Made by a program: the position numbers and the translations under genes. From contig NZ_JAURWA010000116.1 in assembly GCF_030655195.1 (NCBI RefSeq), forward strand, positions 1 to 41,612: a stretch of DNA of 41,612 bases. Direction: 5' to 3'. Origin of the DNA: Patulibacter sp. Its GTDB lineage: Bacteria; Actinomycetota; Thermoleophilia; Solirubrobacterales; Solirubrobacteraceae. The stretch's first letter is position 1, and the number at the start of each line of letters is the position of its first letter. Under the pieces are notes generated by a model. The model made no database searches. It was not told the DNA's origin and saw only the letters and a list, made by a program, of their open reading frames with translations. This document shows, in pieces, positions 32,565 to 40,047 of this stretch.

Positions 32565-33874
32565 CGCTTCTCCGGATCCTTCGACGGGTCGAGCGCGTCC
32601 TTCGTGACGCCGCACTCGGAGTCGAACCACGGCGATCCGGCGTTCAGTCCGGGAGGCCGGGGCATGGCGTAGCGGTTGTCGGTGCCCGGGATGTTCTTGA
32701 GGAACTCCGCGGGCGGGACGAGGCCGTTGGCGGACGTGATGCCCTCCTTGAGCTTGATCCGCACGTAGTGCGAGGTGTTGTCGTAGTTCTTCGTGAAGCC
32801 GCCCCACGTCTGCGTCCACGCCGCGATCTCGGGCGTGTAGTTGCGGATGCAGCGGACCACGGGCGCCAGGCCGCTGAGGGCCTCGCTCGTGGGCTTCATG
32901 AACGGGGTGGCCGTGTCGAGCAGCGTCGAGAGCCGCGGTGCCGTGTTGCGGACCGTCTTGAGCGTGGTCACCGCGGTCGGCGCGACGTCCTGCAGGCGGA
33001 CGAGCGCGGGGCCGGCGGTCTTCGCCAGCGACGGGAGCTCCTGGGCCCCCGGGCGGATCGTCTGCATCAGCGTGTCGACCTTGTCGAGGCTGCCGTTCGC
33101 GCGGGCGAGCGTGCCGTCGACGTCCTTGAGCATCGGCGCGAAGCGGTCCAGCGACTGCGTGATGCGATTCGTGCGCCGCCCGAAGGCGTCGAACGTGCCG
33201 CTCGCGGCGCTGACGAGGTTGGAGACGATCTCCTGCCGCTGCCCGAGGGTCTCGGTGACGCGGTCGCCGTTGCGGATCAGCGCCTTGAGCGCCGTGCCGT
33301 CGGCCAGCAGGTCGGCCAGCACGTCGTTCGTCGCGTCGAGCGCGCCGGGCGCGTGCCGGAGCGCCGCCTTGATCTCGTCCTCGCGGTTCTTCGTCGACTC
33401 CTCGGCGCCCTGCATCGCGGCGCGAAGCCGGCTCCGCGTCTTGGCGCTGAGGGTGTTGAAGACCTCGTCGAACTCCACCGGGGTGGTGGTGTCCGCACGG
33501 GTGATGATCCCGTCCTCGGGGATGGGCGGGGCGTTCGTGGGACCGGGGGTCAGCGCCACGTTGCGCGTGCCGTTGCCGATCGTGGTGCCGAAGCGGATCT
33601 CCGCCTTGGTGCCACGCGGCAGCGGCCACGCGTCGGGGTCGCTGATGCCCAGATCCACGAGCGCCTGCCCGTCCTGGTACTGGACCTTCTGGACCTTGCC
33701 GACGTCGACGCCGTCGATCTGGACGTCGAGGCCCGGGACCACGCTGACCGCGGACGAGAACGCCGCGCGGACCGTGTGGTCCTGCTGCCGTGTCTGCAAG
33801 GCCCAGTATCCGAACGCCACCAGAGCCGCGGCGACGATGATGGCCCAGGGCTTGTCGAGGACGAGTCTCCGCAC
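32561..33874 (-). CDS. MCE family protein, first of six
   Basis: This 437-residue protein has a membrane helix at about 10-26 and an MCE domain at about 34-111 (GLDVQIDGVDVGKVQKV, then FGTTIGNGTRNVALTPG). The helical region is followed by VVRCIRNYTPEIAAWTQTW and a second cysteine in DSECGV. The start is a GTG one base after the permease stop. By position it is MceA-like. Its MCE domain lies next to the permease genes, as in known mce operons. Confidence 0.9.
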   Translation of the reverse strand: MRRLVLDKPWAIIVAAALVAFGYWALQTRQQDHTVRAAFSSAVSVVPGLDVQIDGVDVGKVQKVQYQDGQALVDLGISDPDAWPLPRGTKAEIRFGTTIGNGTRNVALTPGPTNAPPIPEDGIITRADTTTPVEFDEVFNTLSAKTRSRLRAAMQGAEESTKNREDEIKAALRHAPGALDATNDVLADLLADGTALKALIRNGDRVTETLGQRQEIVSNLVSAASGTFDAFGRRTNRITQSLDRFAPMLKDVDGTLARANGSLDKVDTLMQTIRPGAQELPSLAKTAGPALVRLQDVAPTAVTTLKTVRNTAPRLSTLLDTATPFMKPTSEALSGLAPVVRCIRNYTPEIAAWTQTWGGFTKNYDNTSHYVRIKLKEGITSANGLVPPAEFLKNIPGTDNRYAMPRPPGLNAGSPWFDSECGVTKDALDPSKDPEKR

Positions 33875-33875
33875 G

Positions 33876-34730
33876 TCAGCCTCCGACGGGGGACGCCGGG
33901 TTGAGGCCCCAGAACACCATGGTCAGGACCGACCCGATGATGTGGATGAGAACCAGGTTGAGGATCATGGAGCGGGCGGTCGCCGTACCGACGCCGACCG
34001 GTCCGCCCTTCGCGGTGTAGCCGTAGTACATGGCCACCAGCACGATGGTCAGGCCCATCGCCATGATCTTGACCTCGGAGTACAGGACGTCCATGGGCCG
34101 GATGAAGGCCCAGTGGACGCCTTCCCATCCGCCCTGGGAGACCTCCTTGATCTGGTTGACGATGATGATCTGGTCGGCGAGGTTGTGGAACGCCAGGCCG
34201 ACGAGGTACATCAGCGGGAACGCGATGATGCAGGCCATCAGGCGCGTGGCCACGACGTAGCGCATCGGGTTGATGCCCAGGGACTCCATCGCGTCGAACT
34301 CGTTGTTGATCCGCATGGACCCGAGCTCGGCGACCAGGCCGCAGCCGACCTTCGCGGAGATGATGTAGCCCCACATGTACGGGCCCATCTCGCGGACGCC
34401 GCACCAGGCGGTGAAGACGCCGGAGTACGCGGAGGCGCCGTACCCGCGGAGCACGTAGTTGGCCTCCGTGGCGCACTGCATGCCGATGACGAACTGCATG
34501 AGCGCGACGACGGCGAGGGAGCCCGTGATCAGGATGCCGACCTGACGCAGGATCTCGGAGGAGTAGCGGAAGACGCCGCGCAGCTCCATGACCGCGCGGA
34601 GCGAGAAGGTCCCGATCTCGCCGACCTCCTTCAGCGTTCCGCGAACGGGGCCGGCGAGGCCCTCACGGAACCGCGCGGGAGCGGTCGGACGGCGGGTCGG
34701 GGACGCGCCCGCGAGCGACGGGGCCGACAT
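33876..34730 (-). CDS. MlaE/YrbE-type ABC permease, second of two
   Basis: This 284-residue integral membrane protein is one of two permeases that link the ATPase to the Mce channel. The family motif ELGSMRINNEFDAMESLGIN then PMRYVVATRLMA is clear, with about five membrane helices around it. The first 40 residues are polar. The ATG at 34730 overlaps the first permease's stop by TGATG, which favours equal synthesis of the pair. Confidence 0.92.
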   Translation of the reverse strand: MSAPSLAGASPTRRPTAPARFREGLAGPVRGTLKEVGEIGTFSLRAVMELRGVFRYSSEILRQVGILITGSLAVVALMQFVIGMQCATEANYVLRGYGASAYSGVFTAWCGVREMGPYMWGYIISAKVGCGLVAELGSMRINNEFDAMESLGINPMRYVVATRLMACIIAFPLMYLVGLAFHNLADQIIIVNQIKEVSQGGWEGVHWAFIRPMDVLYSEVKIMAMGLTIVLVAMYYGYTAKGGPVGVGTATARSMILNLVLIHIIGSVLTMVFWGLNPASPVGG

Positions 34731-35593
34731 CAGGAGAGGTTCCCGGTCTGGGGGAACGCGGCGAGCATCGTCGTCGTGAAGACGAAGTTGAACGCCCAGA
34801 TCCCGACGAAGGACAGGACCACCGCCTGGTTGACGGCACGACCCACGCCCTCGGCGCCGCCCTTGACCGTCATGCCCTTGTAGCAGCAGACGACCGCGAC
34901 GATGAAGCCGAACAGACTGGTCTTGATCACGCTGCCCAGCAGGTCGGGCATCGTGAAGTTCGAGCTGAAGGTGGCGAGGTAGCCGGCCGACGTGTCGCCG
35001 AAGATCGGCACCGCGGCGAGCCAGCCGCCGACGAGGCCGAAGACGATCGCGACGAGGTTCATCAGCGCGGTCACCAGGCCGAGGGCCAGGAAGCGCGGGA
35101 CGACGATCGTGCGCACCGGGTCCATGCCGAGGACGGCCAGGGCGTCGAGCTCCTGGCGGACCTTGCGGGCCCCGAGGTCGGCACAGATGGCCGTGCCTCC
35201 GACGCCGGCGATCACCATGCCGTTGATCCACGGGGCGAACTCGCGCACGGACGCCATCACGAAGAAGGCGCCGAGCCGGTCGACCGTGCCCAGGATGTAG
35301 GTGATGTTGCCGCCCTGCAGACCGGGCGCGCCCAGGCCGAAGAACGTCGTCGAGATGACGACCGGGATGAAGCACCGGCGGATGATCAGGAACGTCTGCT
35401 CGATGAACTCGTCGCGCCAGACGAACGGGCGCGTCACGGACGCACGCGCGGCCTGACCGACGAGGAGGAGCATCGCGGCGATCTCCTCCAGCACGGCCGC
35501 CAGGCCGGTGCTCGACTTCTTGTCCGGCGGGGGCCCGGACGGCTGAACTGGCGTCTGGGGCAGCGTCGGGGGACTCAGGGTCGCGGCTTCCAT
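34730..35593 (-). CDS. MlaE/YrbE-type ABC permease, first of two
   Basis: This 287-residue permease has the motif DLGARKVRQELDALAVLGMD then PVRTIVVPRFLA and about five to six membrane helices. A proline-rich N-terminal stretch of about 30 residues precedes them. The ATG at 35593 is 27 bases from the ATPase stop and has AAGGAGGG upstream. The two permeases differ enough to form a heterodimer, as in mycobacterial YrbEA/YrbEB. Confidence 0.92.
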   Translation of the reverse strand: MEAATLSPPTLPQTPVQPSGPPPDKKSSTGLAAVLEEIAAMLLLVGQAARASVTRPFVWRDEFIEQTFLIIRRCFIPVVISTTFFGLGAPGLQGGNITYILGTVDRLGAFFVMASVREFAPWINGMVIAGVGGTAICADLGARKVRQELDALAVLGMDPVRTIVVPRFLALGLVTALMNLVAIVFGLVGGWLAAVPIFGDTSAGYLATFSSNFTMPDLLGSVIKTSLFGFIVAVVCCYKGMTVKGGAEGVGRAVNQAVVLSFVGIWAFNFVFTTTMLAAFPQTGNLS

Positions 35594-35620
35594 CAGCCGG
35601 CCCTCCTTCCGTTGCGGGGG

Positions 35621-36478
35621 TTATTCCATGCCAAGGGGACCACCGGGATTCCCTGCGAGGAACTGGCGGACGAACGGGTTCGGAGATCCGAACATGTCGT
35701 CCCGGTCACCCGACTGCACGATGCGGCCCTTCCAGAGCACGGCGATGTACTCGCCGATGCGCTTGGCCGACGCGATGTCGTGGGTGATGACGATGTAGGT
35801 CCCGCCGTTCTCGGCGTGGACCTTCTCGATGAGCTGGCAGAGCAGGGCGGTGCGGACCGGGTCCAGACCGGAGTCCGGCTCGTCGAACATGACGATCTCG
35901 GGCTCGAGGACCAGGGCGCGGGCGAAGCCGGCGCGCTTCTTCATGCCGCCGGAGAGCTCGGACGGGGTGCGGGTCTCGGCGCCGTTGGCCAGACCGACCT
36001 CGTCGAGGCGCCGCATGACGATGTCGCGGATCTCGCTCTCGGACTTGTCCGTGTGCTGGCGCAGCGGGAACGCCACGTTGTCGTACACGTTCATGGAGCC
36101 GAAGAGGGCGCCGTCCTGGAAGAGGATCCCGAACTTGCGGCGCATCTCCAGGAGCCGCGACTGCGTCATCCGGGGGACGGACTCCCCGTGGACGAGGATG
36201 TCGCCCTTGTCGGGGAACATCAGGCCGATCAGGTGCGACAGCAGCACCGACTTGCCGGTGCCGGACGGGCCGAGGACGACGGTGATCATCCCCTCGGGGA
36301 TGCCGACGTTCAGGCCGTTCATGACCCGGTTGGAGCCGAACGACTTGTAGAGGTCGATGCACTCGATCGACCAGAAGTCGCCCGGGTTGCGCTGGGGGAC
36401 CGTCATCGGCCCCTGGTGGTAGTCGTAGCCGGACGCGCGGTCCAGCAGCGCCGCGGTCTTGGGGTCGGCGGTGCTCAT
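35621..36478 (-). CDS. MlaF/Mkl-type ABC ATPase of the Mce importer
   Basis: This 285-residue ATPase powers the importer. Walker A is GPSGTGKS (70-77), the Q-loop glutamine is Gln121, the signature is LSGGMKKR (175-182), Walker B is IVMFDEP with Glu200, and the switch histidine is His233. LSGGMKKRAGFARAL is typical of MlaF/MceG proteins. It has an extra N-terminal 35 residues (including ALLDRASGYDYHQGPMT) before the domain. In mycobacteria this ATPase (MceG/Mkl) is encoded away from the mce operons; here it is inside. The ATG overlaps the SCP2-like gene by ATGA. Confidence 0.95.
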   Translation of the reverse strand: MSTADPKTAALLDRASGYDYHQGPMTVPQRNPGDFWSIECIDLYKSFGSNRVMNGLNVGIPEGMITVVLGPSGTGKSVLLSHLIGLMFPDKGDILVHGESVPRMTQSRLLEMRRKFGILFQDGALFGSMNVYDNVAFPLRQHTDKSESEIRDIVMRRLDEVGLANGAETRTPSELSGGMKKRAGFARALVLEPEIVMFDEPDSGLDPVRTALLCQLIEKVHAENGGTYIVITHDIASAKRIGEYIAVLWKGRIVQSGDRDDMFGSPNPFVRQFLAGNPGGPLGME

Positions 36479-36993
36479 ACGATCTCCTGGGCGATGTCTT
36501 CGGCGTTGGTGCCCATCGCGTCGGGCGGGTTGACCATCGCCTGCACGAGCGGCAGGACGCGGAGGAACTGACGGACGGGGCCGTCGTAGGTGGCACGGCC
36601 GTCGGCGATCGCCATGGCGGTGCGCGACTTGCCGGCGGCGAGCTTCTCGAGGTCCGGCGTCGCCAGGGCGATCTCGATCGTGTGGTCGGCCGAGGCGCCG
36701 TCGACGTCGCGCACCTCGATGCGGGCGTCGCGGCAGACGAGCAGGAGCCCGGAGCCCTCGACGTCCAGCGAGCGGATCAGCACGTCGTGCCCGATGCGGC
36801 CGATGGGCTCGGCGATCTTCGGCTCGTCGGCGGCCTGCTCGAAGACGTCGATCACCGACTCCCACACCTCGCGGGGGTCCGCGGTGGTGCCTGGCCGGTC
36901 GTCGCCGGACGTGGCCCGGCGGGGGGCGCCGGGGTCGGCGGGGTCTTCGGGGGTGCCGTGCCCCGGGGGGTACACGTCCTCGACGGAGGTCAT
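36475..36993 (-). CDS. SCP2-like lipid-binding protein, first gene of the mce operon
   Basis: This 172-residue cytosolic protein begins with a disordered Pro/Asp-rich stretch (1-40). The rest looks like an SCP2 sterol-carrier fold: a helix (VWESVIDVFEQAA), strands with GSGLLLVCRDARIEVRDV, then ATPDLEKLAAGKSRTAMAIA and DGRATYDGPVRQFLRVLPLV, which resembles the SCP2 C-terminal pattern. SCP2 domains bind sterols or fatty acyl chains. Placed first in a lipid-import operon, it could receive the imported lipid inside the cell; that is inference. The ATG at 36993 follows AAGGAAGG, and TAGGTT at 37035 to 37030 is a possible -10. Its stop overlaps the ATPase start by ATGA. Confidence 0.65.
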   Translation of the reverse strand: MTSVEDVYPPGHGTPEDPADPGAPRRATSGDDRPGTTADPREVWESVIDVFEQAADEPKIAEPIGRIGHDVLIRSLDVEGSGLLLVCRDARIEVRDVDGASADHTIEIALATPDLEKLAAGKSRTAMAIADGRATYDGPVRQFLRVLPLVQAMVNPPDAMGTNAEDIAQEIV

Positions 36994-37167
36994 CGGGGGC
37001 CTTCCTTGGGGGCGACGGGAATCCGGAGCAACCTACGGGCGCCCCAGAGCCCGCCCGTGGGGTTCCGCTCCACGGATGTCGTAGAGCGCTGGTGCGCGAG
37101 CACATGGCCCCGTACGGTGGGGCGGAAGCAGGTGGCGGTCTCGGAGTTCACTGGCTGAAGAAGCGGG

Positions 37168-37224
37168 GTGACGGGCGCCACAGAACACGCGACGTGACGA
37201 CACCCTGTCAGTCGCTGTGTGACG
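37168..37224. repeat. Three GTGACG direct repeats upstream of the mce operon
   Basis: GTGACG occurs at 37168-37173, 37194-37199 and 37219-37224, spaced 26 and 25 bases apart. That is about two and a half helical turns each. They flank the 13-base operator-like word and may be regulator sites. Confidence 0.35.
37199..37211. promoter_or_regulatory. Operator-like 13-mer shared with alkB/tetR
   Basis: GACACCCTGTCAG is the exact complement of CTGACAGGGTGTC in the alkB/tetR palindrome (9235-9247). Here the outer arms are imperfect. It lies about 206 bases upstream of the SCP2-like ATG and about 20 bases downstream of the farther -10 candidate. Confidence 0.5.
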
Positions 37225-37672
37225 GACGCCATACTCCGGAAGGGGGATCCTCCTACCCCCGGGGGCGTCGCGGCGTACCCCGGGCGGCTCGTGCCGCCGC
37301 CTCCGCCGGCCCGGATCGCCCGTCCACGACGGGGATCGCGGGAGAGCGACCACGGACCGACGGGCCGCCCACGCGCGGCGGCCGGCGGCCACCCGGCCGC
37401 CGGCCCTGCACCCGCGGAGCACCCGATCCGGATGCGCGGTGCCGTAGGACGCGGTCACCACGGGGGTGCCGTGGACACGCCGGAAGCGGGCCCACGACGC
37501 GGGGCCGCCGTTCGCCGGTGCGGGCCGGGGGCGCCGGGGACCGCGTCGCGCCACCGGGAGGGCGCCCGTCACCTCCTGACCAGAGGCGGTCGAGGCGGGT
37601 CGAGGGCCGACCGGCCCGACCCTCGGCCTCGAGTACGGGCTGAGGGTCCGCTCTGCCGGCCCGGCCCGGCGC

Positions 37673-38833
37673 TCAGGCGGCGTCGTCGCCGTCGTCCACG
37701 CCGCCGAGGAAGCGCGACACGGCCTCGGCGCGGTTGCCCGCGTCGAGCTTGCGGAGGATGTTCTTCACGTGGGTCTTGGCGGTGCCCTCGGCGATGACCA
37801 GGCGGGCGGCGATCGCCGCGTTCGTCGCCCCCGTCGCCATCAGCCGCAGCACCTCGGTCTCGCGCGACGTCAGCAGCGCCTCGATCTCGGGCCGCGGGTC
37901 GCCCCCGGGCCGCGCTCCGGCGTCGCCTCCGCCGGACTCGAAGACGGACTCCATCGCGGCGACCGCCCGGCGCACCCGGTCGCGGGCGCGCTCCGTGCGG
38001 TGCTCGACCGCCAGGCGCTCGAACGCCATGCCGTACGCCTCGGCGTAGAGCCGCAGGGCCTCCGCGTCGATCGTCCCGACGGGTGCCGCGCCGCGGTCGG
38101 CGTGGATGAAGCCGATGACCTCGCCGTCGCGCACGGTGACGGGTGCCGCGACGTACGACGTCCAGCCCGTCGCCCGCAGCAGGCCGGGGTGGCCGCGCGG
38201 ATCGCCCTGGGCGTCCGTCACGACCACGGGCTCGCGCGTGCGCACCATGTCGGTCTCGCGCAGGTCGCGGTCCAGGAGGAGCGGCCGATCGCTGCCGGCG
38301 TGCACGATCACGGCCTCGCGGGAGGGGTCGTCGAGGTCGAGCGCGTGGCGGGCGACGAACGTGCCCTCCTCGACGGACGAGAGGAGGACGCGGCGGAAGC
38401 CCAGCCCGCAGACGGCGGTCGGCGTGTCGGCGATCAGCTCGTCGAGCCGGCTCGCCCGCCGGACGGTCGCCACGGCGTCGCGCAGGCGCGAGAAGAGCGA
38501 GGCCCACCGGCCGTCGAGCTCGTTCTCGACCCGGTCGGAGATGCTGCGGACGTCGAGCAGCAGGTCGACGAGCTGGTCCTGCGTCGTGGCCCAGCGGTCC
38601 CGCGAGGCCGGTTCGCGGAGCCGCTCCGCCAGCCGGACGAGCCGCACCGCCAGCTCGGCGCGGACGGCCTCGCCGTCCTCGAGCACCGTGCGGGCCGAGC
38701 CGTTGACGGACGGCAGCTCGAGGGCCCGGTCGACGCGGTGGATGATGTCGGTCACCGCGCCGCGGAGCACGGGGTCGCGGAGCGGCAGGACCGGTCCGCG
38801 CTGCCGGCCGGACGCCGTGGCGCGCGTCAGCAC
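37673..38833 (-). CDS. GAF-domain LuxR-family transcriptional regulator
   Basis: The C-terminus is a LuxR-type HTH: LTSRETEVLRLMATGATNAA, then IAARLVIAEGTAKTHVKNIL (about 315-370). Before it lies a GAF domain (about 130-270), recognised by RRASRLDELI, LRATGWTSYVAAPV and GEVIGFIHADRG, so it should sense a small ligand or redox state. No kinase or receiver domain is present. The start is uncertain: GTG at 38833 gives 386 residues; the frame stays open further upstream to 39208 but that part is low-complexity Arg/Pro/Gly. A GTG near 38755 is another option. The gene is divergent from the B3/4-domain gene and upstream of, and co-oriented with, the mce operon. Confidence 0.75.
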   Translation of the reverse strand: MLTRATASGRQRGPVLPLRDPVLRGAVTDIIHRVDRALELPSVNGSARTVLEDGEAVRAELAVRLVRLAERLREPASRDRWATTQDQLVDLLLDVRSISDRVENELDGRWASLFSRLRDAVATVRRASRLDELIADTPTAVCGLGFRRVLLSSVEEGTFVARHALDLDDPSREAVIVHAGSDRPLLLDRDLRETDMVRTREPVVVTDAQGDPRGHPGLLRATGWTSYVAAPVTVRDGEVIGFIHADRGAAPVGTIDAEALRLYAEAYGMAFERLAVEHRTERARDRVRRAVAAMESVFESGGGDAGARPGGDPRPEIEALLTSRETEVLRLMATGATNAAIAARLVIAEGTAKTHVKNILRKLDAGNRAEAVSRFLGGVDDGDDAA

Positions 38834-39174
38834 GGCCCGGCCGTGGTGCGAGGGCGGCGATGGCGGAGGAGGGACGGCATTCGGTGGGGGAGCGGGGCCC
38901 GGGACGGTCCGGGGACCGCGGCGGCGAAGCGGTCCGGCGCGCCGCGGGTCGGCGGTCGGCCCCGATGATCGCCGTCCACTCTCCCACCCCCCATCGGGCG
39001 TGTCGATGGGTCCTGGCTCCTGTCGGGACCCCGCGGGAGGTGTCGGCGTCCCGCATCCGGAGGACACCGTCCACCGGTCGCGACGACCGCTCCCGCGGGC
39101 CCGTGACGACTGGCATGCTGGGTGCTCCGGACCGCCCGTCCGCACGACCGTCCCCCCTCGCACGGAGCGCCCAC
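38834..39174. promoter_or_regulatory. Divergent promoter region of the LuxR-type and B3/4 genes
   Basis: This 341-base gap shows no supportable gene. An inverted repeat CCCATC-N9-GATGGG at 38990-39010 lies mid-gap and could be an operator. TGTCGG words follow at about 39021 and 39041. No -10/-35 pair is convincing on either strand. Confidence 0.35.
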
Positions 39175-39951
39175 GTGCCCCCCTCGCAGCCCATCGGCGA
39201 CCTCCCACCGTTCCCCGACGACCTCGTCCTCGAGCCCGCCCCGGTCCGCGGCTGGCTCGCCCACGACGTCGAGGAGGAGCTGCCCGGCCTCGAGCTCCTC
39301 CACTGGACCGCGGAGGGCACGGAGTGGCGACGCCGCGCGCCGAGCTCGACGCGCGACTGGATGGCCCGGCTGTCCACCCGGGTCGACGGGCCCACCGTCC
39401 TGAACGCCCACCGCGAGGACGCGCCGGCCGCGCACCGCGAGCTGCTGCGGCGCATCGGCCGCGACCCCAACGAGGACCGCGCCCCGCAGGAGGCCGCCTA
39501 CCACGACCGCATCAAGCACGGCGGGTTCCCGGTCCGCGGCACGCCGAAGGACATCCTCCTCCTCGTCCTCCTCGAGACGGGCGTGCCGATCTGGGCGCTG
39601 GACGCCGACCGCATCACCGGCGACCTGGGCATCCGGCGCAGCCTCCTGGGCGAGCTCGAGGCGGGCGAGCCGCAGCCGAGGTCCCGTGGTCCGGTGGGCC
39701 GGATGCTCGGTCGCCCGGACCCGGCGGCGGCCGCCGCCGAGCGGCCTCCCCGCCGACCGGAGCCGGTGGTCGTCGACGCGGAGGGCGTGGTCGCCGAGCT
39801 CTGCCGCGAGCCCCGCGAGCCGTTCTGCGCGACCCGCCGGACCACGCGCACCACGTTCTTCTGCGCGCGGGTCCCGGGCCTGCCGGACCTGCGTGTGGAG
39901 GAGGCGATCTGGATGTGCCGGTCGCTCGTCGCGCGCGAGGACGCCGCGTGA
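39175..39951 (+). CDS. B3/4 tRNA-binding-domain protein
   Basis: This 258-residue protein resembles stand-alone B3/4 domains, which are related to the editing region of the phenylalanyl-tRNA synthetase beta chain. The segment from about 85 fits: RELLRRIGRDPNEDRAPQEA, RIKHGGFPVRGTPKDILL, then LLETGVPIWALDADRITG and LGIRR, ending with VEEAIWMCRSLV. Between 165 and 195 lies a Pro/Arg/Ala-rich insertion that interrupts the domain. Stand-alone B3/4 proteins are thought to act in amino-acid or tRNA quality control, but the substrate here is unknown. The GTG at 39175 has GGAG seven bases upstream. It is divergent from the LuxR-type gene and not evidently in an operon with the gene after it. Confidence 0.6.
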   Translation: MPPSQPIGDLPPFPDDLVLEPAPVRGWLAHDVEEELPGLELLHWTAEGTEWRRRAPSSTRDWMARLSTRVDGPTVLNAHREDAPAAHRELLRRIGRDPNEDRAPQEAAYHDRIKHGGFPVRGTPKDILLLVLLETGVPIWALDADRITGDLGIRRSLLGELEAGEPQPRSRGPVGRMLGRPDPAAAAAERPPRRPEPVVVDAEGVVAELCREPREPFCATRRTTRTTFFCARVPGLPDLRVEEAIWMCRSLVAREDAA

Positions 39952-39960
39952 GGCGGGATA

Positions 39961-39992
39961 TTTACCGCGCGCCGGGGAAGCGCGCGTAGGTT
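39961..39992 (+). promoter_or_regulatory. Candidate promoter of the AcoR-like regulator gene
   Basis: TAGGTT at 39987-39992 is a good -10, and an AT-rich TATTTACC lies upstream at 39959-39966. The spacer is long (about 20 bases) and holds a CGCGC/GCGCG hairpin, so the -35 assignment is unsure. Confidence 0.4.
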
Positions 39993-40047
39993 CTGTGCGA
40001 GTCGGACGCCCCGTCCCGGGGCGGCCGCGGGCGGAGAGGAGCTGAGC

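Larger units (their letters stand above)
36994..37672. promoter_or_regulatory. Upstream regulatory region of the mce operon
   Basis: No convincing gene is found in these 679 bases; the open frames are Arg/Pro-rich composition artefacts. On the minus strand, TAGGTT (37035 to 37030) is a near -10 and TATGGC (37233 to 37228) a farther one. Between them lie the alkB-type word at 37199-37211 and GTGACG repeats. Near 37242-37290 there are C/G-rich repeats around CTACCCCCGGGGG. At 37601-37625 a CGAGGG/CCCTCG stem enclosing GGGCC/GGCCC may terminate the LuxR-family gene. Confidence 0.45.

Noticed and set aside
37092-37643. A plus-strand open frame of 183 codons upstream of the mce operon
   Set aside because: It has no ribosome binding site or recognisable motif and is Arg/Gly/Pro-rich; the region is better read as regulatory DNA.
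38834-39208. N-terminal extension of the LuxR-family gene
   Set aside because: The frame is open but the 125 extra residues are low-complexity Arg/Pro/Gly without conservation-like pattern and would overlap the B3/4 gene start region.
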